Below, in pieces: positions 1 through 8,200 of a stretch of 40,405 nucleotides of DNA (position 1 is the stretch's first letter; every line of letters starts with the position of its first letter). The DNA lies in contig JACNKZ010000024.1 of assembly GCA_014381785.1 (NCBI GenBank), forward strand, positions 1 through 40,405, given 5' to 3'. The position numbers and the translations under genes were made by a program. This DNA comes from Kiritimatiellota bacterium. Lineage in GTDB: Bacteria > Verrucomicrobiota > Kiritimatiellia > Kiritimatiellales > Tichowtungiaceae. The notes beneath the pieces are model-generated. The model saw only the letters and a program-made list of their open reading frames with translations. It had not been told where the DNA came from and ran no database searches.

Positions 1-750
1 CACGGCTATTTCATCCCCTTCGTCAGCCTCGCGGTGATCTGGTACAACCGAAAAGAAATTTTTTCCGCCGAAACCGGGATCGACTGGCGCGGCCTGGTAG
101 TCGTTGTTTTTGCGCTGGGGATGCATTGGCTGGGCGCAAAAATGCAGCAGACCCGTTTCTCATTAATGAGTCTGGTTCTGCTGATCTGGGGCATTCCGTT
201 TTATCTGTTCGGCTGGCAGCTCGCAAAAAAAATCATTTTCCCCTGCGCCTATCTGACATTCTGTATCCCGCTAAACTTTTTGGATGTGATCGCTTTCCCT
301 TTGCGTATGTTTTCGACCAAACTCTCGGTGGGAATGCTCAATGGATTCGGTATTGAGGCGGTTCGCTCTGGAACGGCCATCTTGATTCCGTCGATGCCGA
401 CCGGAATGGATGTTGCCGACCCCTGCAGCGGGTTGCGTTCCCTGTTGGCTATGACTGCATTGACTGCGGTCTACGCTTATTTTACCCAGAAAACACTGCT
501 GAAAAAGTGGATCCTTTTCCTGGCATCAATCCCTCTGGCGGTGGTTGGGAATATTGCGCGTATTGTCACCATCGCCGTGGTGGCGGAGGCGCTTGGGCCC
601 AAGCCCGCCCTCGGGCTCTACCATGACTTTTCCGGATATATTCTTTTTACCGCGGCGATTATAACCATGGTGATTACCGGCAGTTTGTTGAATATGGAAT
701 TTAGGGAGGTTGCAGCAAAATGGAAATCCGCTCTTTCAGCCCGCACCTGA
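1..750 (+). CDS. Exosortase (C-terminal part, 5' end outside window)
   Basis: Integral membrane cysteine protease-like transpeptidase of the exosortase/archaeosortase family, which processes secreted proteins carrying a C-terminal PEP-CTERM-type sorting signal. The reading frame is open from base 1, and the first residues (HGYFIPFVSLAVIW) match the internal HGYliPl motif of the family, so the start lies upstream and the GTG at 34 is not the real start. The three catalytic positions are visible: Cys in PCSGLRS (about 421-441), Arg in NIARI (about 550-564) and His in HDFSGYI (about 622-642). Several hydrophobic segments alternate between them. The last 31 bases overlap epsI, so the two are translationally coupled. 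No clear PEP-CTERM substrate lies in this window. Family assignment is firm; the exosortase subtype is not resolved. Confidence 0.9.
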   Translation, partial: HGYFIPFVSLAVIWYNRKEIFSAETGIDWRGLVVVVFALGMHWLGAKMQQTRFSLMSLVLLIWGIPFYLFGWQLAKKIIFPCAYLTFCIPLNFLDVIAFPLRMFSTKLSVGMLNGFGIEAVRSGTAILIPSMPTGMDVADPCSGLRSLLAMTALTAVYAYFTQKTLLKKWILFLASIPLAVVGNIARIVTIAVVAEALGPKPALGLYHDFSGYILFTAAIITMVITGSLLNMEFREVAAKWKSALSART

Positions 751-1496
751 TTTTGATCGGGTTAATGGCCTTAACGGCTCTGGCCTTGGCATTCACGGTG
801 GATGTCACCTTGAGTGATCAGGCCGGGGTTCGCATGGAACTGCCTGCTCAGATTGATGAGTGGGCCGGAGATGAGTTGCGCTATACCCATGACCGCGATA
901 ATCCGAAACAGTATCGGGTAAGTGAACTGGAACTTCCGGACATTGACCCGGAAACTGGCGAAAAACTCTATACCATGAGTTATGCAGAGTATGAGGCGCT
1001 GCCGCATGATACCGAGTTCCGCAAATCAATTTATACCAACAACGTCGACGGCCGTGTTTTTGTTTCCATCGTTCTTTCGGGAAGAGAGCGCGACAGTATT
1101 CATCGTCCGCAACGTTGTCTGGTCGGGCAGGGCCTTGCCATCGTGGATACCGAAAGGATCGAAATCCCTCTCGCGGGAAGGGAGCCTCTCAAAGCGGACG
1201 TTTTAAAGACGGAACGGCGTTATCGTAATGAAGCGGGCGAAATGGAGACGTATTACGGTTACTACGCGTACTGGTTTGTTGGGCAGAACCGCGAAACCCC
1301 CAGCCATTATGAGCGTATGTTCTGGCTGGCCTGGGACCGGGTCGTTCACAGCGTGGCCCATCGCTGGGCTTATATTGCCGTGTCTGGGCGGCGTGACGGT
1401 GAGGAGTCGGAAGAGTACAAACAGGAAATCATCGACTTCGTTAAGAAACTATATCCCCACCTTCTATTAGATTCTCCGCAAAACGGACACGGTTGA
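720..1496 (+). CDS. epsI: EpsI-family exosortase-associated protein (DUF3485)
   Basis: A 258-residue protein with one N-terminal membrane anchor (about residues 8-26) and a periplasmic domain. It carries the family hallmark HRPQRCLVGQG in the middle, after a VSIVLSGRERDSIH segment. EpsI proteins are encoded beside, or fused to, exosortases in exopolysaccharide or biofilm-associated loci, and their biochemical role is unsettled. The start at 720 is favoured by a GGGAGG ribosome site about 9 bases upstream, inside the end of the exosortase gene. The stop codon TGA at 1494-1496 is overlapped by the -35 element of the leu promoter, so the next transcription unit starts immediately. Confidence 0.88.
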   Translation: MEIRSFSPHLILIGLMALTALALAFTVDVTLSDQAGVRMELPAQIDEWAGDELRYTHDRDNPKQYRVSELELPDIDPETGEKLYTMSYAEYEALPHDTEFRKSIYTNNVDGRVFVSIVLSGRERDSIHRPQRCLVGQGLAIVDTERIEIPLAGREPLKADVLKTERRYRNEAGEMETYYGYYAYWFVGQNRETPSHYERMFWLAWDRVVHSVAHRWAYIAVSGRRDGEESEEYKQEIIDFVKKLYPHLLLDSPQNGHG

Positions 1497-1521
1497 CAAA
1501 CCTGATTCCGGTTCTTACCAT
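1493..1521 (+). promoter_or_regulatory. Sigma-70-type promoter of the leu leader
   Basis: A perfect -35 hexamer TTGACA (1493-1498) is followed after exactly 17 bases by TACCAT (1516-1521, 4 of 6 matches to TATAAT). Transcription would begin near 1528, only about 7 bases before the leader-peptide ATG at 1535. That fits the absence of a Shine-Dalgarno sequence there and suggests a nearly leaderless leader peptide. The -35 overlaps the epsI stop codon. Confidence 0.7.
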
Positions 1522-1534
1522 CCCCTCAGTGATT

Positions 1535-1609
1535 ATGAAAAACACATTCAACAGTCTAGAACTTCTTAACCTCGCCGGGGATACCCTGCGGGAGTTCTGC
1601 GCTTGTTGA
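1535..1609 (+). CDS. leuL: Leucine-rich leader peptide of the leuA attenuator
   Basis: A 24-codon open frame (MKNTFNSLELLNLAGDTLRE, then FCAC) with five Leu codons, four of them in residues 8-13 and spelled CTA, CTT, CTT, CTC. It ends at TGA 1607-1609, just before an intrinsic terminator. The RNA can form the three competing pairings of a classic amino-acid attenuator. Pairing 1:2 joins 1558-1566 with 1590-1598 (six Watson-Crick pairs in a row, then one more plus two G-U). Pairing 2:3 joins 1594-1601 with 1643-1650 (8 bp, GTTCTGCG with CGCAGAAC). Pairing 3:4 is the terminator stem. The Leu codons sit in strand 1. A ribosome stalled there for lack of Leu-tRNA would free strand 2 to block the terminator. 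Function is inferred from this architecture and from leuA downstream. Confidence 0.75.
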   Translation: MKNTFNSLELLNLAGDTLREFCAC

Positions 1610-1634
1610 TCTGATTCATCACTGGATTTCGCTG

Positions 1635-1666
1635 AACCTCTCCGCAGAACGGAGAGGTTTTTTTTG
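1635..1666 (+). terminator. Attenuator terminator upstream of leuA
   Basis: Perfect 10-bp stem AACCTCTCCG (1635-1644) / CGGAGAGGTT (1650-1659) with a 5-base loop, followed by a run of T to 1665. It lies between the leader peptide and leuA, so by default it would stop transcription before leuA. Bases 1643-1650 can instead pair with 1594-1601 in the leader, which disrupts the stem. Confidence 0.85.
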
Positions 1667-1712
1667 TTTTGAGAGTGGGTTTTAAAGAGAAAAAACAGTA
1701 AAGGAATGAGCC

Positions 1713-3389
1713 ATGAATACACCGAAATATAAAGTGCCCGTGTCAGTTGACCTGCCGACGCGCCAGTGGCCCTCGCGCACACTGACCGAAAGCCCCGCCT
1801 GGTGTTCCGTCGACCTGCGTGACGGAAACCAGGCATTGCCCAACCCGATGACCCCGGCTCAGAAACTCGAATACTTTCAACTGCTGTGTAGTATCGGCTT
1901 TAAACAGATTGAGGCGGGCTTCCCCTCCGCCAGTCAGGACGACTTCGACTTCTTTCGCAGCCTGATCGAAGACGGGCACATTCCGGACGACGTGTTCATT
2001 ATGGGCCTGACCCAATGTCGACCCCATCTGATTGAACGTACCTTTGAGGCCTTCAAAGGTGTTAAAAAAGGAATTGTGCATGCCTATATTGCCTCCTCCG
2101 ACCTGCACATGAAGCAGGTGTTCGGGATGAGCCAGGCGGACACCATTGAAACCGCGGTGGCGGCCACCCGTCAGATCCGTGAGCTGGCAGATGCCATGCC
2201 GGAGAGCGACATTCGCTACGAATTTTCCCCCGAAGAGTTCACCGACACCGACCAGTCGTTCTGTTTGGAGCTGTGTCAGGCCGTGTATAATGCATGGGGC
2301 AAAGCGACTTCTGAAAAGCCGCTGATTCTGAATCTGCCCGCCACCGTGGAGCGTCGTCCGCCCAACCATTATGCGGACATGATCGAATGGTTCTGTGCCA
2401 ACTTCCCGGATCGCGACTCGGTTCAGATTTCGCTCCATTCGCATAACGATCAGGGCATGGCGGTCGCCGCTACCGAGCTGGCTTTGATGGCCGGCGCCGA
2501 CCGCGTGGAGGGCACGCTGTTTGGGCACGGAGAGCGTACCGGCAACGTGGATCTGGTCACGGTTGTCGGCAATCTGTTCTCTCGTGGCATTGGAACCGGC
2601 CTGGACTTTTCTGACATGGAAAACGTGGTTGAAACCGTTGAGCGGTTGACCGGCATGCCGGTCTATTACCGCCAGCCCTATGCCGGCGAGTACGCCTTCA
2701 CCGCCTTTTCCGGTTCGCATCAGGATGCCATCAACAAAGGCATGCACCGGCTGGATCAAGCCGCTGAGATTTTTGGTATGCAGTGGAAAGTTCCGTACCT
2801 GCACATTGATCCCGCCGATTTGGGTCGCAGTTTTGAGCGGCTGATCCGCATCAACTCACAGTCCGGTAAAGGCGGCATCGCCTGGGTGCTGGAGCAGGAT
2901 TACGGCATTCAGGTGCCCAAAGCCATGCAGCCGCAGTTGCGCGAAGAGGTTCAGGCGTATAGCGAAGAGGTCTCCCGCGAACTGAGCGCTGAAGAAGTGC
3001 ACGCCATCTTCCAGAAAAAGTTTGTGGAGCCCGATGGACCGTATCAGCTGACTGGCTACTGGCCGCGCCCGGACGATAAAGATCCGACGTTTATCCACGG
3101 CGAAGTCAAAGTTGTCATCAACGGACAGGAAAAAACCGCCGTTGCGGATGGTAATGGCCCCATCTCCGCTTTTGTGAACGCCATGAACGAACTGGTCGAC
3201 ATCGACTTTAGTGTGGATGACTACCACGAGCAGGCCGTCGGCAAAGGCGCAGACGCACAGGCGCTGGCTTATGTGCCGTTGAAATTGAAAGACAACGGCG
3301 TGGTCTTCGGCGTTGGATCGGACTCCAATATCGATCAGGCCGCCGTGCGCGCGGTCATCGCCGGCCTCAATCGTATTGCATCCAAGTAG
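1713..3389 (+). CDS. leuA: 2-isopropylmalate synthase (LeuA, long type)
   Basis: First committed enzyme of leucine biosynthesis: condenses acetyl-CoA with 2-oxoisovalerate to 2-isopropylmalate in the cytosol. The 558-residue protein has the HMGL-like TIM barrel with the DLRDGNQ motif at residues 34-40 and the metal-binding HSHNDQG further on, then a LeuA regulatory (allosteric) domain in the last 130 or so residues (from about VKVVINGQEKTAVADG). Length and motifs fit the longer class of LeuA seen in actinobacteria and fungi. Start ATG 1713 has AGGA about 8 bases upstream. Expression is probably controlled twice: by the upstream leucine attenuator, and at protein level by leucine feedback through the C-terminal domain (known for the family). 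aroE follows after a short palindromic repeat. Confidence 0.96.
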   Translation: MNTPKYKVPVSVDLPTRQWPSRTLTESPAWCSVDLRDGNQALPNPMTPAQKLEYFQLLCSIGFKQIEAGFPSASQDDFDFFRSLIEDGHIPDDVFIMGLTQCRPHLIERTFEAFKGVKKGIVHAYIASSDLHMKQVFGMSQADTIETAVAATRQIRELADAMPESDIRYEFSPEEFTDTDQSFCLELCQAVYNAWGKATSEKPLILNLPATVERRPPNHYADMIEWFCANFPDRDSVQISLHSHNDQGMAVAATELALMAGADRVEGTLFGHGERTGNVDLVTVVGNLFSRGIGTGLDFSDMENVVETVERLTGMPVYYRQPYAGEYAFTAFSGSHQDAINKGMHRLDQAAEIFGMQWKVPYLHIDPADLGRSFERLIRINSQSGKGGIAWVLEQDYGIQVPKAMQPQLREEVQAYSEEVSRELSAEEVHAIFQKKFVEPDGPYQLTGYWPRPDDKDPTFIHGEVKVVINGQEKTAVADGNGPISAFVNAMNELVDIDFSVDDYHEQAVGKGADAQALAYVPLKLKDNGVVFGVGSDSNIDQAAVRAVIAGLNRIASK

Positions 3390-3394
3390 AACGT

Positions 3395-3416
3395 GTACCG
3401 CAGGCGTCTCGCCTGC
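3395..3416. repeat. Dispersed palindromic repeat, copy A (GCAGGCG family)
   Basis: A 22-base element beginning GTACCGCAGGCG, with inverted arms GCAGGCG/CGCCTGC around a 3-base spacer. A second copy at 5197-5218 is identical at 21 of 22 bases. This one fills the leuA-aroE gap between the leuA stop and the aroE ribosome site. Confidence 0.8.
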
Positions 3417-3428
3417 CCTGGAGAAAAA

Positions 3429-4304
3429 ATGAAAAAACTCGCAGTTCTCGGCCATCCCATCGGCCACACCCTTTCGCCGCTGATGCACAATGCGTCTATC
3501 AAGGCGCTTGGATTGGAGAGTGAATACGAGTACAGCAAACTCGATGTTGCACCGGACGACTTGATGGAGCGCCTCGCACAGTTTCCCGCTGAAGGCTATG
3601 CCGGTGTCAACCTCACCATCCCGCTTAAAGAAGTGGCTTTCCAGGGACTGGCATATCTCGATGTCAGCGCAAAAACCCTTGGCGCAGTCAACACCGTTGA
3701 GTTTTCTGAAAACGGACCGATTGGCCACAACACCGATGGCTACGGCTGCCTGAAAGCGCTGGAAGAGGCCTTCGGAAAAACAGCGGAGGGCGATTCTGTC
3801 TTTATTCTTGGCTGCGGCGGGGCGGGCCGTGCGGTCGCGCTGATGGTCGCGCTCGACGGCGCGAAAGCTGTCACGCTGGCGGATATCGATGCAGAACGCG
3901 TTGCGAACCTGGCCGCAGAAATCCATGAGCGCGCTCCAGACGTAGAAATTATTCAATCTGTGGGTGGAGGCTCAGCCTCCTTCCAATGTTTGGAAAAAAG
4001 CGAACAGGTTGAAAAATGCCGCGCGGCGGATCTGGTGATTCAGGCCTCCCCGGTCGGGATGAAAAAAGATGACCCATCGCTGATGCCGCCGGAAGCCTTT
4101 CGGGAAGGGCAGCGCGTGTTCGACCTGATCTACATGTATCCCGAAACAGCCCTGCTGAGCATTGCGAAGGCGCAGGGCGCTTTGGTTGCCAACGGCCTCG
4201 GCATGCTTTTGCATCAGGGAGCCAAGGCCTTTGAAATTTGGACAGGAATTCAACCGGATGTTGCCGCCATGCGCGCGGCATTAGAGGAGGCCGTGTACTC
4301 ATGA
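3429..4304 (+). CDS. aroE: Shikimate dehydrogenase
   Basis: NADP-dependent reduction of 3-dehydroshikimate to shikimate, in the aromatic amino-acid pathway. The 291-residue protein begins MKKLAVLGHPIGHTLSP, the usual AroE N-terminus. Catalytic Lys67 (in NLTIPLKE) and Asp103 (in NTDGYG) are present, and the Rossmann loop LGCGGAGRA is at 128-135. I place the start at ATG 3429, preceded by GGAG, rather than the in-frame GTG at 3393, which lies inside a repeat. Residues 179-190 (GGGSASFQCLEK) look like an in-frame insertion: they are encoded by a small inverted repeat (GGAGGCT-CAGCCTCC) followed by the palindrome TTCCAATGTTTGGAA at 3981-3995. The gene ends in a 4-base ATGA overlap with the prepilin peptidase gene. 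Confidence 0.95.
   Translation: MKKLAVLGHPIGHTLSPLMHNASIKALGLESEYEYSKLDVAPDDLMERLAQFPAEGYAGVNLTIPLKEVAFQGLAYLDVSAKTLGAVNTVEFSENGPIGHNTDGYGCLKALEEAFGKTAEGDSVFILGCGGAGRAVALMVALDGAKAVTLADIDAERVANLAAEIHERAPDVEIIQSVGGGSASFQCLEKSEQVEKCRAADLVIQASPVGMKKDDPSLMPPEAFREGQRVFDLIYMYPETALLSIAKAQGALVANGLGMLLHQGAKAFEIWTGIQPDVAAMRAALEEAVYS
3981..3995. repeat. Phased-palindrome family, single copy inside aroE
   Basis: Perfect TTCCAATGTTTGGAA, read in aroE as F-Q-C-L-E (residues 185-189). No partner copy at 31-32 bp on either side. Directly preceded by the small inverted repeat GGAGGCTCAGCCTCC. Confidence 0.85.
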
Positions 4305-5125
4305 CATTCACAGAAGTTTATTTCGCTTGTGTCACGCTGATCATAGGGCTCTGCTTCGGCAGTTTTCTCAATGTCTGCATCTACCGTATTCCGGCGGAAA
4401 TCTCGCTGTCTCATCCGCCATCCACCTGCCCCAAATGTAAAACACGCATCAAGTGGTACGATAACGTTCCGGTGTTCGGCTGGCTTGCGCTGGGTGGGAA
4501 ATGCAGAAATTGCAAACTTCCGATTTCAGTCGGCTATCCGGTTGTGGAGCTCATGACCGGGGTCTTTTTTCTGATCCTTTATCTTCTTTATCCTGTCTAT
4601 TCCGCCGAGGGGCTAGACTGGCGGGCACCTGTGTATATGCTCGCCGTCTTCGGCCTGCTGTTGGCCACCTTTGTTGATCTGGCTGAAATGTGGATTCCCG
4701 ATCGCGTCAGCATCGGCGGAATGATCGTTTTCCCGATTCTCAGCATGCTGGTTCCTGAACTGCACGGAGCCGAGGGCTGGCTCGCCGGCCTGAAAGCCTC
4801 TGCCATCGGGCTGGCCGCTGGGTTCGGCCTCTTTTGGCTGATCGGAAAAATCGGAACCGCCATGTTCAAAAAAGATGCCATGGGCTTCGGCGACGTCAAG
4901 CTGATGGGCGGCCTCGGCGCGCTGCTCGGCTGGCAGGCCGTGTTGTTCATCACGTTTTTCTCGGCGCTGGCAGGAACCGTTATCGGCGTGGCGCTCATCG
5001 TCATGAAAAAGAAAGAGGTTTCCAGTCAGATCCCTTATGGCCCCTATCTCGCACTGGCTGCCTTTGCCTGGATGCTGGGCGGCTATCACCTCTGGGATGC
5101 CTACCTCGCCTTGATGGGATTATAA
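4301..5125 (+). CDS. pilD: Prepilin peptidase / N-methyltransferase (type IV leader peptidase)
   Basis: Inner-membrane aspartic protease that cleaves and N-methylates type IV pilins and type II secretion pseudopilins. The 274-residue protein starts with the family hallmark GSFLNVCIYRIP. It has the cytoplasmic zinc site formed by two CxxC pairs (CPKC and CRNC), and the two catalytic aspartates in LATFVDLAEMWIPD and GFGDVKLMG. About seven or eight membrane segments are apparent. ATG 4301 overlaps the aroE stop and has AGAGGAGG 10 bases upstream, whereas the longer in-frame ORF begins inside aroE. A pseudopilin or pilus system must exist elsewhere; the secretin at 20629-21987 may be related. Confidence 0.94.
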   Translation: MTFTEVYFACVTLIIGLCFGSFLNVCIYRIPAEISLSHPPSTCPKCKTRIKWYDNVPVFGWLALGGKCRNCKLPISVGYPVVELMTGVFFLILYLLYPVYSAEGLDWRAPVYMLAVFGLLLATFVDLAEMWIPDRVSIGGMIVFPILSMLVPELHGAEGWLAGLKASAIGLAAGFGLFWLIGKIGTAMFKKDAMGFGDVKLMGGLGALLGWQAVLFITFFSALAGTVIGVALIVMKKKEVSSQIPYGPYLALAAFAWMLGGYHLWDAYLALMGL

Positions 5126-5174
5126 GCCTGCACAGTTTTGCCGTTTCCATTTGGGTCGCTTCTTTTGGGACAAG

Positions 5175-5218
5175 GCCGCCGGGACGGCGGCGATACGTAC
5201 CGCAGGCGTCCCGCCTGC
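5175..5218. repeat. Compound palindromic repeat, GCAGGCG family copy B
   Basis: Two adjacent hairpins. GCCGCC/GGCGGC lies at 5175-5191, and the GCAGGCG element at 5197-5218 matches copy A (3395-3416) at 21 of 22 bases. It sits between converging genes (prepilin peptidase and the fusion enzyme) and its last base is the first base of the fusion gene's stop codon. It could act as a transcription end or RNA-stability element, but no clear T-run follows. Confidence 0.7.
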
Positions 5219-8200
5219 TACTGCTTTTCGATGACGGCCGCGCCGAAGGTGAAGCCGCCGCCGAAGGCGGTCAGACCGATTTTTGAACCGGCTTCGGTTT
5301 CGGGCATCAGCTCGGCCAGTGCGAACGGAATGGTGTTCGACGAGGTGTTGGCGTATTTGCCGATATGGTTGAACATTTTTTCCGGCGGACACTTAATCGT
5401 TTTGCGGATCGCTTCGATGATTCGCTCGTTGGCCTGATGCGGCACAATCCAGTCGAGCTCGCCGACGGTAACGCCGCGGCTTTCGCAGGCCTGCGTCAGC
5501 ATATTGATCATCTTCTTCACAGCCAGCTTGAAGACGGTCAGGCCTTCCATCTCAATTTTTTCTGTGCCGCCCATGTTCGGGACGAAGAGGATTTTCTCAT
5601 CCACGCCCATGGCGGAGAGAACCGGACGGTTGATGAGCGCGTTGATGTTGCCGTTGCGCGGCTCGCAGGAGAGCAGCGAGGCCGTCGCCGCGTCGCCGAA
5701 CAGGACGCTGGTTTTCGGATCGTCATGATTGATCATGGGCGAAAGGGTTTCGGAGGTGATGACGATCACTTTTTTCGATGAATCATCGCGCAGAATATCG
5801 ACTGCATTCTGCAGGGCGTACATGTAGCCGGAGCAGGCGGCGTTTACATCGTGCGCCTGCATCAGCACTTCGCCCTTTTCGGGGCTGAGTTCTTTAAGAA
5901 CGCGGCAGGCGAGTGACGGCGTCATCGAAAGCGGCGTGCCGGTCGAGCAGACCATTGCGTCGATATCAGAGATGGCGAGGCCTTCTTTTTCGAGCAGATC
6001 GCGCGCGGCGTTAACCGCCAGAGAAATTACGTTTTCGTCGCCATCAATCCAGTAGCGGGTGGTGATGCCGGTTCGTTTCTGGATGCCCGCCGAATCCCAT
6101 TCCGAGCCCGGCTCAACCAACTCGTCGTTCATCACTTTCCGTGAGCCCAGCACGGTGGTGATTGAAGATAGAATGACTGGTTTAGAGGTTGGCCTGTCCG
6201 CCGCAGCCTTGGCGGAAACCTTTATAGCGGCGGCGTTCTTTTCGAGAATCGGCGTGCCGGGGTTTTCGGAGGTGACCGGCTTTTTGATCATGTCGGTTGC
6301 ATCGGTCTTGATGCGGGCGAGCGGAGTGCCGACATCCACGGCGTCGCCTTCGGCGAGCAACAGCTCTTCGACGACTCCATCGACCGGGGTTGAAATCTCC
6401 ATAGTTGCTTTGTCGGCTTCGACGGATGCCAGCAGATCGCCGGCGTTGACAGTCTGTCCGGCCTCAACCTGCAGTTCGGTTATTGTCACGGTCTTATCGG
6501 ACGGGCTGGAGCCGATCGCGTTAACGATCACAGAGCCCTCGGCCTCTTCGACCGGTTTCTGCCACGTGAGCGAGTAGTCGAGTAGCTCGGCCGCTTTGCC
6601 GAGAATACTCTTAAAGGAGGGCAGCACCTCCATCTGCGTTTCAAAAAGATACGGAATGTAGGTGTCCGCCCGTGTCACGCGCGCCATTTGTATTTCCACG
6701 CCCGCTCTTTCGGCAATGGTCGCGAGAATTTCGCCACCCAGTCCGCACGTATGGTTGTCTTCGTGGACGACCAGCAGCTTACCGGTCTTCCGCGCGGAGG
6801 CGATGATGGTTTCTTCGTCCCACGGGGAGAGCGACCTCAGATCAATCACTTCAGCGGAGGCGCCGGCTTCCTGAAGCGCATCGGCTGCTTTTTCGCACAG
6901 CGGCATGGTGCTACCCCAGCTGACCATCGTCAGCTCTTTACCGGGGCGCGAGACGCGTGCTTTGCCGATCGGAACGAACTGCTCAGCCGCATTTTCGGCG
7001 CAGGTAACCGACCGGTCGTTGATCAGGTTTTTCGGGAACAGGAAAATAGTCGGTCGGCCCGATTCAAACGCGGCGTTGAGCAGGCCGGCGGCATCGGCGG
7101 CAGTTGAGGGCATCAGCACATCGAGGCCGGGAATATGCGCGAAGGTGGCATCGAATGTTTGCGCGTGATACGGCCCGAGCCCGGGGCGGTACGCCCCGCA
7201 AATGGCGGCGACAATCACCGGGCATTCCCACTGGCCGTTGGTGCGCCACCACATCGCGCCGAGCTCGGAGGCGATCTGGTTGAAAGCGGGCAGCATAAAG
7301 TCGGCAAACTGAATGCTGGCAACCGGTTTCTTTCCGGCGAGCGCCTGGCCGATCGCCGCGCCGACGATGGTGGATTCGCTAAGCGGCGAGTTGACGACCT
7401 GGCCTGGGAAAGCGGTGCTCAGCCCGCGCGTCAGGCCAAAGACATCCCCTTTGGGGTCTTCGATGTCTTCGCCGTACATATAAGCGGACGGGTCGCCCGC
7501 GAAACGGGCGCGCAACACTTCGCGCATCGCCTCGATCATCGTCAGCGCGTCGCCGTCGGTCCGCTGTTCCGGCTTCGCTGGCGGCAGCGGTTTTTTCGCG
7601 GACAGTTCCGTGACGGCATTCGACGCTTTGCGCGCGATTTTGAAGGCTTCATCCATGGCATGATTGATCTCATGCTCAATTTCTTTGAGCTGTTCTTCCG
7701 GAATTCCGGCGGCGATCAGCTTTCCGGCCAGGTTCAGAACCGGATCGGCGTTGGCGTGCATATCACTGATTTCCTCTGTGGAGCGGTAGAGGGTGTGGTC
7801 GTCGGCGTTGGTGTGGCTTGTCAGCCGCTCAAGGTTGAGTATGACGATCTGCGGCCCGCCGGTTTTCCGAATCGTGGAAACCGCCTCGCCAAACACCTTG
7901 TGGGCATCGACGGCATCGGTGCCGTCCGCGCGCAGCAGATCAATTCCGTAAAACGCATCGACATCGCCATCGGGCCGCGAAAAGAAGGTGCGGCCCTTGG
8001 ATGGGGTGGAGAGAGCAAATTTATTGTTCTGAACCACAAACAGGACGGGCAGGTTGGATCGGACTGCTTCCGCCACCGCCTCAAAGAATTCACCCTCCTG
8101 GGTTCCGCCGTCGCCGATCCCGCAGTAGACGATCTCACCTTTTTCTTTCACGGCCTGCGCCACGCCGATAGCCTGCAAGGTGTTGGAGGCGACGCCGGTC

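Noticed and set aside
1610-1712. T-box or other leucine riboswitch before leuA
   Set aside because: No T-box sequence or specifier stem; the Leu-rich leader peptide with alternative stems explains the region fully.
3393-3428. Upstream GTG start for aroE
   Set aside because: It would translate the GCAGGCG repeat; ATG 3429 has a ribosome site and the family N-terminus.
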